This document shows positions 1-7,832 of a stretch of DNA of 64,000 nt, piece by piece (the first letter of the stretch is position 1; the number at the start of each line of letters is the position of its first letter). The translations under genes were made by a program, and so were the position numbers. The stretch comes from Facklamia miroungae (lineage in GTDB: Bacteria; Bacillota; Bacilli; Lactobacillales; Aerococcaceae): positions 1 through 64,000 of the forward strand of contig NZ_JAAXPS010000009.1 in the NCBI RefSeq assembly GCF_012396555.1, read 5' to 3'. The notes under the pieces were generated by a model, which worked only from the letters and a program-made list of their open reading frames with translations, had not been told where the DNA came from and made no database searches.

Positions 1-63
1 TCTCATTTTAAAAATAGAATACTTTTAATATCAAGATTGTATGTGTCAGGAAGAAAAGAAAAA

Positions 64-172
64 GAGACCAAGCAACTATTCGTTGCTTAGTCTCCATAAG
101 GGCATCAACCCTATTTGACATAGAGCCAGGTTTTCTAACAGGCTCTAATGCTTGATAGAAAGCCTTTTTTAT
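64..172. other. Cluster of inverted repeats ending in a T-run
   Basis: A hairpin with arms at 64-76 and 82-94 (12 of 13 positions pair) is followed by a small AGGG/CCCT hairpin (99-112). AGAGCC (122-127) can pair with GGCTCT (141-146). AGGCT (140-144) can instead pair with AGCCT (161-165), which runs into six T. The last two pairings exclude each other, as in a terminator/antiterminator pair, but no gene starts for 550 bases downstream. It may be the remnant end of an insertion sequence or the tail of a gene lying left of the window. No identity is assigned. Confidence 0.4.
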
Positions 173-722
173 TTTTTAATATCTGATTTTACCTTATTTT
201 GCATTGGTGGCATTGACTATATAACCAAAATTTTGAATTAAAAAAATAACTAGGTATATGATGTAGTATGGACAGGTATTTATTTATAAAACTTTAACCA
301 TTAAAATTATTTAGTGATATATCAGGCACTGATCGAAACTTAGTGTAAATTTAAAATGATATAAGCTTAAATTTTATTATATTATGATTGCTTTGAAAAA
401 ATTTAATAATTCCATTAAATCAAAAAACAAACGAATATGGGTTAAAATACTAGGAGAACGATGTTTTGATGACATTAACTTTTTGAGTGTAAAACCTAAA
501 ATATCTAAATTTTTATTAAAGTAAGGTGAAATCTATACTCAACTGGGCTTAATAAAATATATAATGTTAATAATGTTCTTAGTTTAAAGAGTTTGGCTTA
601 TAGAGGATTATGATTAATTTATTGTCTCGCGAGAATATGAATAACCCCTTTCTTAATTACCCTATACGAAAGAGGTGGAGATTGGTATAGTAGAGACATT
701 AAATAGGAGAGGAGATGAAAGA
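173..722. other. AT-rich intergenic stretch, no gene seen
   Basis: About 550 bases with stops in all frames and no recognisable RNA or repeat. The last part contains the ribosome site of the next gene at 704-713. Confidence 0.5.
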
Positions 723-932
723 GTGGAAAATAGAAAAATTGAACTCTTTTTCAATCATGGTTCTAGTTTAACAGTCATGATGGAACTCGAATCAAGATCT
801 CATGATGAACGTGCTCTTCGAAAAATAATGAAACTTATTATTTCTAAACAACCAGATATTATAAAAGATATCAATGGTAATCAAATTGTTGTTGATTTTT
901 CAAAAGTTAATTATGCAAGTTTCGTAAAGTAA
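723..932 (+). CDS. Small hypothetical protein (69 aa)
   Basis: I do not recognise this protein. The frame is open from 675, but the GTG at 723 is the better start because a strong purine-rich ribosome site (AGGAGAGGAG, 704-713) sits nine bases upstream, while the GTG at 675 has none. The product is a soluble alternating hydrophobic and charged sequence with no membrane segment, cysteine pair or nucleotide motif; the end reads VVDFSKVNYASFVK. It stands alone between non-coding stretches and is followed by a good terminator, so it is probably a single-gene transcript. Function unknown. Confidence 0.5.
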   Translation: MENRKIELFFNHGSSLTVMMELESRSHDERALRKIMKLIISKQPDIIKDINGNQIVVDFSKVNYASFVK

Positions 933-960
933 ACCCATAGGTAAACAATATTTAAAATTT

Positions 961-988
961 AAAGGCCTCTTAACGGGGGCCTTTTTAT
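961..988 (+). terminator. Rho-independent terminator
   Basis: AAAGGCC (961-967) pairs with GGCC (978-981) followed by TTTTT. It lies 29 bases after the small hypothetical gene. Confidence 0.7.
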
Positions 989-1039
989 CATGTGAAAAAT
1001 CAAAGATATATCCACATGAATGAAACACTATTTATCTAA

Positions 1040-1246
1040 AATAAAAAAATAAATTTCAGAGGACAATTTCTTAAGATCTTATCATTCATTCTAGTGGCCT
1101 TAAGCTGCAGCTATGAAGAAAATTATAATGATTATCAAGTGTTTGAGTCAGAGGGTAATTATACGCCTGAAGGATGGTCCTTCATATCATCCATGAGAGA
1201 GTTAATTCGATACTTGTATAATCTTAAGAGAACTTACTTAGCTTAA
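1040..1246 (+). pseudogene. Possible lipoprotein gene relic without start codon
   Basis: A 68-codon open stretch between stops has no ATG, GTG or TTG at its beginning. Near its start it translates to a hydrophobic run ending in a lipobox-like LVALSC, followed by an acidic, tyrosine-rich part (SYEENYNDYQVFESEG). This looks like the signal peptide and mature start of a lipoprotein whose start codon has been lost. There is no ribosome site. The call rests only on sequence character and could be chance. Confidence 0.2.
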
Positions 1247-1603
1247 TTAATACATGCTTAACAAAGAAAATCTGAAATAATAATGTCGAATAAAAAAGTA
1301 TATAAATTATGATTATAAGTAGAACATCGGATTGACTTCAAAATAAAATTAATTTGAAAAATTAGAAAGCGGAAAGGGGAATCATACTTTGAAAGAATAT
1401 GAGAGTAAGAATGAGTATCCCCAATAAAAATAAAATAATTCAATTCTTATTACAGAATTTACTATTCTAATAGTTTGTTATTAGAGTAAAAATTATCAAA
1501 TTCATTATTTTTAATTTTTTCTTAGTAAGACTTCATTGGACAAAGAGATTTATTGTTTAAATTCAACTTAATTGCTTTTAAAAGATATTATCTAAATAGT
1601 AAA
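1247..1603. other. Intergenic, no gene seen
   Basis: AT-rich sequence with no convincing coding frame on either strand. Confidence 0.4.
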
Positions 1604-1637
1604 TCAGTCAAGAGGTACTGACTCAGCTCTTGACTGA
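1604..1637. repeat. Perfect 11-bp inverted repeat
   Basis: TCAGTCAAGAG (1604-1614) and CTCTTGACTGA (1627-1637) form a hairpin with a 12-base loop. No T-run follows on either strand. It lies 160 bases beyond the end of the minus-strand MFS gene and could be a weak terminator or a binding site. Confidence 0.45.
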
Positions 1638-1796
1638 ATTAAATTTATAAATAACATTCATAGTTGATCTTTCACAATAAGTTGCAATCCAAATAGTGGG
1701 CGTCGCTCACATAATACTTAAACGAACCTTCTCTTATAGCTGTATTGAAATGATGATTACTATTTTGTAAGTGTTTAAAGATTAATTATTTTATAA

Positions 1797-3026
1797 TTAA
1801 TCATTCATGCTTATAGTTAGCTTTCTCAATTTTTTTTCTGATATTTTAATAAAAATCATTAAAAGTAATCCAGATAATATAAATATTGTGTATATATTAA
1901 AGTTGTCGAATAATAGTCCATATATACCCGCCCCTAAAGGAATACTCGACTCTATCATGACATCTAGTAAACTAAATAAGCGCCCCTGAATTTTTTGAGG
2001 AACTGTTTTTTGAAAATATCCTAATAAGGGTATTTTTCCTATTGATATACTGAAACCAGCAATAATAATAAGAATGAAGGATATAATTGATAATGCCCAA
2101 AAATGGTTTGAAAAAATAAGTATGGTAAACCCTAATAGAATAACAGATAGAGCTAATATGAACCACGATTTTATAATTGGGTTATAGAAGGGTTTTTTAA
2201 AATTTAATTTAGGATAAATGATAGCTCCCAGCATCATTCCTATTGGTAATGTTATTTGAAAGATACCGATAAATATTGTTTTACTCTCAAAGTAAGACAA
2301 TATTAAGTAGGGGAGGCCTATTGAAAGTGATCCTAAAAGTAAATTGATGCCTAACATACTTAAACTTAGTATTAGAATAAGTTTATTTTTCCAAGCATAC
2401 TTTAGTACGTAGTTTAAACTATAATCGCTATCACTATCATCAAAATTTTCTTCAATTAAGGAATCATGCAGCGGTAAATTAAGTATTAGTAATACAGCAA
2501 ATAGCTCAAAAAATATTTCTAAAAATATGAAGCTATCTATTTTTAGGAAAATAAAGATAGAGGATGCAATAAACGGTGCTATTAAGGCACAGATCCCATT
2601 TATTGATTCAACAATTGAATTGAATTCATCTAACTCTTCTTCCTTATTTACAATATTAACAGCACTTGTCATTAAAGTAGTAGTAAAAATTGAATCACTC
2701 ACTTGAAGGACTATTGAAAGAGCGATCACCCAATATAAATTAATTTTGTCGCTAAATCCTGTTCCGAAAATAAAAAGGATTAATCCTACTATACTCAGAA
2801 ATTGAGCAAGGATCATCATTGTTTTTTTAGGGAAGCGATCAATATATTTACCAGATATTAAAGATGTTAATATGCTAAATATAGCACTAACCATAACTAC
2901 TATTCCAAAGTCAGTTGCGCTCTTATTTTGCTGCAGTATCTTTAGGGATAGTATAAAAGCTAAAGTTCCACTACCTAATTGGGTTAGTATGAGTAGTATC
3001 GTAAGTTTAAATCTATTTTTTTTCAA
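1797..3026 (-). CDS. MFS transporter, multidrug-efflux type
   Basis: A 409-residue hydrophobic protein with about 12 membrane segments, the usual size for the major facilitator superfamily. The loop after the second segment reads GKYIDRFPKKTM (residues 59-70), the MFS motif A, and a hydrophilic stretch near residues 185-205 separates two halves. The style resembles the DHA3 group (MefA-like drug or siderophore exporters) using the proton gradient. The start is TTG with GGAAGG upstream. The gene stands alone with no adjacent regulator, so the substrate cannot be inferred. Confidence 0.75.
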   Translation of the reverse strand: MKKNRFKLTILLILTQLGSGTLAFILSLKILQQNKSATDFGIVVMVSAIFSILTSLISGKYIDRFPKKTMMILAQFLSIVGLILFIFGTGFSDKINLYWVIALSIVLQVSDSIFTTTLMTSAVNIVNKEEELDEFNSIVESINGICALIAPFIASSIFIFLKIDSFIFLEIFFELFAVLLILNLPLHDSLIEENFDDSDSDYSLNYVLKYAWKNKLILILSLSMLGINLLLGSLSIGLPYLILSYFESKTIFIGIFQITLPIGMMLGAIIYPKLNFKKPFYNPIIKSWFILALSVILLGFTILIFSNHFWALSIISFILIIIAGFSISIGKIPLLGYFQKTVPQKIQGRLFSLLDVMIESSIPLGAGIYGLLFDNFNIYTIFILSGLLLMIFIKISEKKLRKLTISMND

Positions 3027-3828
3027 TATAGTACCTTCCGATCGTATGTATAAATGGAGTATTAGAAATGATTTTCATTGGATCTATAATATAAACTTAT
3101 GAAATTTCATATCCAGTCATTATTAATAGAAACAATTGATACAAATTAAACACTAAGTATAGGTTGTTGATATATCTAAATTATACTTAGCAAAATAGTT
3201 ATCAAAAATTAGCAAGCTTGAAAAATATTTACCAACTGAAATTTAAACTAGACATACTTATTTGAGACTACAAACTTTTTTCCTCCTAAAAAAAATAGAC
3301 TAAAGAAACTTACTTTAGTCTATTTCAAAATATAAATTCCTCACATCTTAAAAATTTAAGGAACTATCTTTTGTTAATAATTTTAATTAATTTTTCCTAG
3401 ATTATCTGCTTATCATTTAAACTAATTTCAACCCAATATCTAGTTAAATAAGAAAACGCATACAATCTCTATGCAAATTCTAATACTCTCAAAGTTATTT
3501 GTCAAATTTTTATGTAATTTATTTTTATTCTGTAATAAAATTTTATAATGATTATAAATTTACTGCTGATAAGTTAAGAAGACTTACTTAGATTAGCAAA
3601 TACACTTCACCAAATGAACGGTTATCTGGTAGCTAAATCTAATAGACACAACAATTTGTGTAGATAATGAAATCTTCTTTAAACTCTCTTAATGAAGAGG
3701 AGTACTCCTTAATAAATGCAGTATTCTTTAGCTGTTATCGTAATATCTTTTAGGGTGTTTCTCATTTGACTTTCTAGTAAGCTTAATAGATAATTAGATA
3801 AATAAAATAAAGAAAGGAAATCACACAA
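3027..3828. other. 800-base intergenic region
   Basis: No gene is supported. It contains a perfect 13-bp hairpin at 3293-3325 and AGGAGG on the minus strand (near 3281-3286) with no start codon at useful distance, which hints at an eroded gene. The right end is the leader region of the NSS transporter gene. Confidence 0.4.
3293..3325. terminator. Hairpin, possible bidirectional terminator
   Basis: AAATAGACTAAAG (3293-3305) pairs perfectly with CTTTAGTCTATTT (3313-3325) around a seven-base loop. T-rich sequence lies on both outer sides, but no gene clearly ends here. Confidence 0.4.
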
Positions 3829-3870
3829 ATGAAATTCAACATTCATTCATGGCAGGCTTGGCATAGTTGA
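3829..3870 (+). CDS. Putative tryptophan leader peptide (13 aa)
   Basis: A short frame encodes MKFNIHSWQAWHS, with tryptophan at residues 8 and 11. AAAGGA is centred about ten bases before the ATG. Two codons of the rarest amino acid in 13, followed directly by competing hairpins and a terminator before an NSS transporter gene, is the arrangement of a ribosome-controlled attenuator. The peptide itself likely has no function; its translation would report charged tRNA-Trp. No T-box motif was found here. The role is inferred from layout alone. Confidence 0.6.
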   Translation: MKFNIHSWQAWHS

Positions 3871-4014
3871 GTAGTCTAACTTCTGAAGTAAGAAGGCTAG
3901 GCTCACTTTATTTTTCATGTATAAATGGAGCCTATGCCAGTGTGATTTTCAATAGATAGTTTTAAAAAAGACACTGCATAGATTAATTCAAAATTGATGA
4001 CGCAGTGTCTTTTT
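3859..4014 (+). promoter_or_regulatory. Candidate tryptophan attenuator (competing hairpins and terminator)
   Basis: TGGCATAG (3859-3866), which contains the second Trp codon, is complementary to CTATGCCA (3932-3939). GAGCCTATGCC (3928-3938) can instead pair with GGCTAGGCTC (3895-3904) with one bulge. CAGTGT (3938-3943) is complementary to ACACTG (3971-3976) inside the left arm of a 13-bp terminator (3965-3977 with 4002-4014, ending TTTTT). A ribosome stalled at the Trp codons would free 3938-3943 to break the terminator; fluent translation would allow termination. The pairings are read from the sequence; the mechanism is inference. Confidence 0.55.
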
Positions 4015-4112
4015 GTGTCTTTATATTGATGTGAGCTCCATTTCCGCTGAAAAATAAGTTTATAAGATTAGATAGTGACACTTCTAAACAGAGGAAACGA
4101 GGAGTGAAATAA

Positions 4113-5453
4113 TTGAAAGACAAGAAAACGAAAAAGATAATAAGAGAAAGAGATGGTTTTCAAAGTAGGTTAGGTTTTATATTAGCATCAGTCGGTTCAG
4201 CGGTAGGGATGGGAAATATATGGTTATTCCCTTATCGTGTCGGGCAATTTGGAGGAGCGGCTTTTTTAATCCCCTATGTTCTTTTTGTGATTGTCATTGG
4301 TTTTACGGGAGTAATTGGTGAGATTGCGTTTGGAAGGGCGATGAAAGCAGGGCCTTTAATGGCCTTTAAGAAGGCAATGGCTAGAAGAGGCAAGACATAT
4401 GGTGAATGGCTTGGCTTAATCCCCACAATTGGGTCTTTAGGGATCGCGATCGGCTACTCGGTTGTCATTGGCTGGATTTTAAGGTTTACCTATGGCGCAA
4501 TCTCCGGTTCGATGATTCAAGCTGCGGATAGTTCAGTCTATTTTGAAAAGATCGCTGGGAATTTTGGAAGTATTGGCTGGCATCTAGCAGCACTAATCTT
4601 TACTTTTGGAATTATGCGAGTAGGTATTTCAAAGGGGATTGAAAGAATAAATAAAGTGCTCATGCCCGGATTTTTTATAATGTTTTTGGTTTTAAGTATT
4701 CGCGTTTTTTTCTTACCGGGAGCAAGTCTAGGGTATTCCTATTTGTTTCAACCCGAATGGGAAGCTTTAAAAAATCCTCAAACATGGGTCTATGCATTAG
4801 GCCAAGCATTTTTCTCCTTGTCTTTAGCCGGTTCGGGAACTTTGGTGTATGGGAGTTATTTAAGTAAAAGGGAAGATGTAGTCACTTCTGCCATCTATAT
4901 TGCAGTAAGTGATTTAATTGCAGCGATGTTAGCCGCACTCATTGTTATTCCATCTGTGTTTGCTTTTAATATGGATCCAACCGCGGGTCCTCCCTTGATT
5001 TTTATCACCATGCCAGCGATTTTTAAACAAATGCCAGCTGGTAACCTCTTTGGCATTCTTTTCTTTATCGCAGTGCTCTTTGCAGGGATCAGTTCCTTGG
5101 TCAATTTATTTGAAGCTCCAATCGAAGCGCTTCAAGAAAAATTCCACTTTTCAAGAGCTAAAGCGGTAGGAATCGTTGCGAGTATAGCGGTAATCATAGG
5201 AATATTTGTCGAAAATGGTGCTATTTTAGGAATATGGATGGATATCGTGAGTATCTATGTGATTCCATTAGGAGCTATGTTGGCTGGAATTATGTTTTAT
5301 TGGGTATGTGGACCGGACTTTGCTAGAAAGCAAGTGCAATTAGGGTACAATAAGACTTTGGGGCCATGGTTTGAGCCAATGGGCAGATATGTCTTTGTTG
5401 GTTTGACGATTTTTGTATATATTATGGGAATATTTTATGGTGGGATTGGTTAG
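4113..5453 (+). CDS. Sodium-dependent transporter, NSS/SNF family (probable tryptophan or other amino-acid symporter)
   Basis: A 446-residue protein with about 11 membrane segments, the usual size of bacterial neurotransmitter:sodium symporters (MhsT, TnaT). Residues 20-42 carry the family signature of the unwound first segment (GSAVGMGNIWLFPYR), which binds sodium and substrate. These proteins import amino acids with sodium. The start is TTG at 4113 with AGGAG eight bases upstream. Upstream lies a Trp-codon leader peptide and terminator, which suggests tryptophan as substrate; the family alone would not decide this. A strong terminator follows, so it is probably a single-gene unit. Confidence 0.85.
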   Translation: MKDKKTKKIIRERDGFQSRLGFILASVGSAVGMGNIWLFPYRVGQFGGAAFLIPYVLFVIVIGFTGVIGEIAFGRAMKAGPLMAFKKAMARRGKTYGEWLGLIPTIGSLGIAIGYSVVIGWILRFTYGAISGSMIQAADSSVYFEKIAGNFGSIGWHLAALIFTFGIMRVGISKGIERINKVLMPGFFIMFLVLSIRVFFLPGASLGYSYLFQPEWEALKNPQTWVYALGQAFFSLSLAGSGTLVYGSYLSKREDVVTSAIYIAVSDLIAAMLAALIVIPSVFAFNMDPTAGPPLIFITMPAIFKQMPAGNLFGILFFIAVLFAGISSLVNLFEAPIEALQEKFHFSRAKAVGIVASIAVIIGIFVENGAILGIWMDIVSIYVIPLGAMLAGIMFYWVCGPDFARKQVQLGYNKTLGPWFEPMGRYVFVGLTIFVYIMGIFYGGIG

Positions 5454-5617
5454 ATTGTTTACTGCATTTAAAAGGCCTTTATCTAGGATAATACTATAAT
5501 TTAAAAGCAGAGATTGATGCGTGAAATTTAACCCCATCGATTATCATTGCTCTAAATCTATAAATGTTGAGACAATGAAGATTACACTTATCATTGCTAT
5601 TTTTAAGTAAATACAGG

Positions 5618-5672
5618 TAATCACTGTCAGAAGCCTTGTTTTGATAAGGTTTCAGACAGTGATTATTTTTTT
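5618..5672 (+). terminator. Rho-independent terminator
   Basis: TAATCACTGTC (5618-5628) pairs perfectly with GACAGTGATTA (5655-5665), followed by a run of T. It separates the NSS gene from the mannose operon. Confidence 0.8.
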
Positions 5673-5801
5673 AAAATCATTTTCACAAGTCTAACGAAAG
5701 GCTTTGATAAGGGATTTACCACAACTAATGAAAAATAAAAAATTAAGAGAGGAGTCTTTTTTATTTATACTAAAATTACAAAGTAAAAGGAGGAAAAGAA
5801 C

Positions 5802-7751
5802 ATGAGTGATAAGCGCATAGTAGCCATTACTTCTTGTCCTGTCGGTGTAGCCCATACCTACATGGCAGCCGAAAATTTAACAAAAATGGGGGAAGAATTA
5901 GGAGTTGACGTCAAGGTTGAGACGCACGGTTCAATTGGTGTCGAAAATGAACTAACTGCCCAAGAGATAGAAGAGGCTGAAGGAGTCATTATAGCAGCCG
6001 ATACCAAAATTGATTTAGCTAGATTTGCAGGGAAGCGAGTCGTACAAGTAGGTGTACAACAAGGGATTCAACGTCCAGAAGACCTAATAAATCGTATTTT
6101 GAACCATGATGCACCAATCGTTAAAGGTGAACAAAGAGAAACAGAACCATCTGGATCTTCAGAAGGCAGAATCGGACAGTTATTATATAGAAGTTTAATG
6201 GCTGGTGTTTCACATATGGTACCATTTGTGGTAACAGGGGGATTGTTAATTGCGATTTCTCTATCACTTGGCGGAGAACCTACTCAACAGGGATTAGTTG
6301 TTCCCGAAGATAGCTATTGGTCGATTATTCTAACAATCGGGGCAACAGCTATGGGCTTGATGATTCCTATTTTATCAGCCTTCATTGCACATGGCATTGC
6401 TGACCGACCCGGTTTAGTGCCAGGTTTTGTTGGTGGGATGATTGCGGCTAATGGCGCATTATACGGAAGTGAAGCGAATGCCGGATTCTTAGGCGGGATA
6501 ATTACAGGTTTCTTAGCCGGTTTTATCGCTTTAGGTTTGAAGAAAATCAAAGTACCAAAAGCTGTTCAGTCCATTATGCCGATTATTATTATCCCAATCC
6601 TTTCCACCTTAGCGGTTGGAATCATCTTCATTACTGTGATAGGTGTTCCGGTAACGGCACTCTTTACCTCCATGTCTGAATTCTTACTGGGCCTACAAGG
6701 TGGGAGCGAAATTATCTTAGCCATGATCTTAGGCGCCATGATTGCCGTCGATATGGGTGGGCCATTTAATAAAGTAGCCTTCCTCTTTGGATCAGGAATG
6801 ATTGAACAAGGAAACTATGAAATTATGGGGCCAATTGCCGTAGCAATCGCTATTCCACCAATCGCAATGGGACTTGCACCATTTGTTATGCGTAATAAAT
6901 TCAGTAAAGCCGAAAGAGAAACGGGTAAAGCGTCCTTTACGATGGGACTCTTTGGAATTACTGAAGGGGCGATTCCATTTGCGACAGCCGATCCACTTCG
7001 AGTGATACCTAGTATTGTTGTAGGATCCATGGTGGGTAGTGTGGTAGCGATGTTGTCAAACGTCACCGATAGTGTAGCGCATGGTGGACCAATCGTGGCT
7101 GTATTAGGAGCAGTAGATAATGTCTTAATGTTCTTTGCAGCTACCATTGTAGGTGTGATGGTGACCTTAATCATGCTTCAAGTGTTGAAACCAAAACTTA
7201 AAGCACCTGTTAGGAGTACACCACTTAATAATAAAACAACGCCTACTGAAACAGCGGCTAAACAAGATACACTCTCAAGTACAGAAGCAGAAGTGCATCA
7301 ATTAACAGATATTATAAGTGAAAATCAAATCATGTTAGATTTAGAAGCACCAACTAAAGAAGCTGCGATCGATGCAATGATCAATAAATTTGCAGAGGAA
7401 AATAAAATAACATCAGTTGAGACCTTTAAAACAGCTGTTACGAGCCGTGAAGCGGAAGGAACGACTGGTATTGGGAAGGGGATTGCCATCCCTCATGGCA
7501 AAAGTGACACAGTGAACGAGGCCAGTGTCGTATTTGCACGGTCGACCCCGGGATTAGATTGGGAGAGTTTAGATGGCGAAGCTGTTCATTTAATCTTTAT
7601 GATTGCCGTACCTGCTCAGCAAAAAGGGGATATGCACTTGAAGATTCTTCAGATGCTCTCTAGAAAATTAATGGATGATGATTTTAGAAAGCATTTAATG
7701 GAAGCCAAAAATAAAGAAGAAGTTATGCGTTTATTAGCTACTATCCAATAA
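5802..7751 (+). CDS. manP: PTS mannose/fructose-family transporter, fused IIBCA (ManP-like)
   Basis: A 649-residue membrane enzyme that imports a hexose and phosphorylates it. Domains in order: IIB (residues 1-100, phospho-cysteine Cys12 in SCPVGVAHTY), IIC (about 125-465, membrane), IIA (about 505-649, phospho-histidine His565 in IAIPHGK). The B-C-A order and length match Bacillus subtilis ManP, and the next two genes are manR and manA homologues, so mannose is the likely substrate, delivered as mannose-6-phosphate. Ribosome site AAAGGAGG precedes the ATG. A 12-bp hairpin follows before manR. Fructose remains possible from the domain family alone. Confidence 0.88.
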   Translation: MSDKRIVAITSCPVGVAHTYMAAENLTKMGEELGVDVKVETHGSIGVENELTAQEIEEAEGVIIAADTKIDLARFAGKRVVQVGVQQGIQRPEDLINRILNHDAPIVKGEQRETEPSGSSEGRIGQLLYRSLMAGVSHMVPFVVTGGLLIAISLSLGGEPTQQGLVVPEDSYWSIILTIGATAMGLMIPILSAFIAHGIADRPGLVPGFVGGMIAANGALYGSEANAGFLGGIITGFLAGFIALGLKKIKVPKAVQSIMPIIIIPILSTLAVGIIFITVIGVPVTALFTSMSEFLLGLQGGSEIILAMILGAMIAVDMGGPFNKVAFLFGSGMIEQGNYEIMGPIAVAIAIPPIAMGLAPFVMRNKFSKAERETGKASFTMGLFGITEGAIPFATADPLRVIPSIVVGSMVGSVVAMLSNVTDSVAHGGPIVAVLGAVDNVLMFFAATIVGVMVTLIMLQVLKPKLKAPVRSTPLNNKTTPTETAAKQDTLSSTEAEVHQLTDIISENQIMLDLEAPTKEAAIDAMINKFAEENKITSVETFKTAVTSREAEGTTGIGKGIAIPHGKSDTVNEASVVFARSTPGLDWESLDGEAVHLIFMIAVPAQQKGDMHLKILQMLSRKLMDDDFRKHLMEAKNKEEVMRLLATIQ

Positions 7752-7760
7752 ATCTAAATA

Positions 7761-7809
7761 AATACCCCAATCTATGGTAAATTAATACTATAATAAAGAT
7801 TGGGGTATT
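7761..7809 (+). terminator. 12-bp hairpin between manP and manR
   Basis: AATACCCCAATC (7761-7772) is perfectly complementary to GATTGGGGTATT (7798-7809), followed by TCATTTT. It may terminate part of the transcripts after manP and so lower manR expression, or stabilise the manP message. The loop is 25 bases. Confidence 0.6.
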
Positions 7810-7832
7810 TCATTTTGAATGGAGTAAGGCTT

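Noticed and set aside
3829-4112. T-box riboswitch before the NSS transporter gene
   Set aside because: The conserved T-box and specifier-loop sequences were not found; the Trp-codon peptide fits better.
6815-7174. 119-codon minus-strand frame inside manP
   Set aside because: Shadow of the membrane-domain coding sequence; low-complexity Ile/Thr/Ala composition and no ribosome site.
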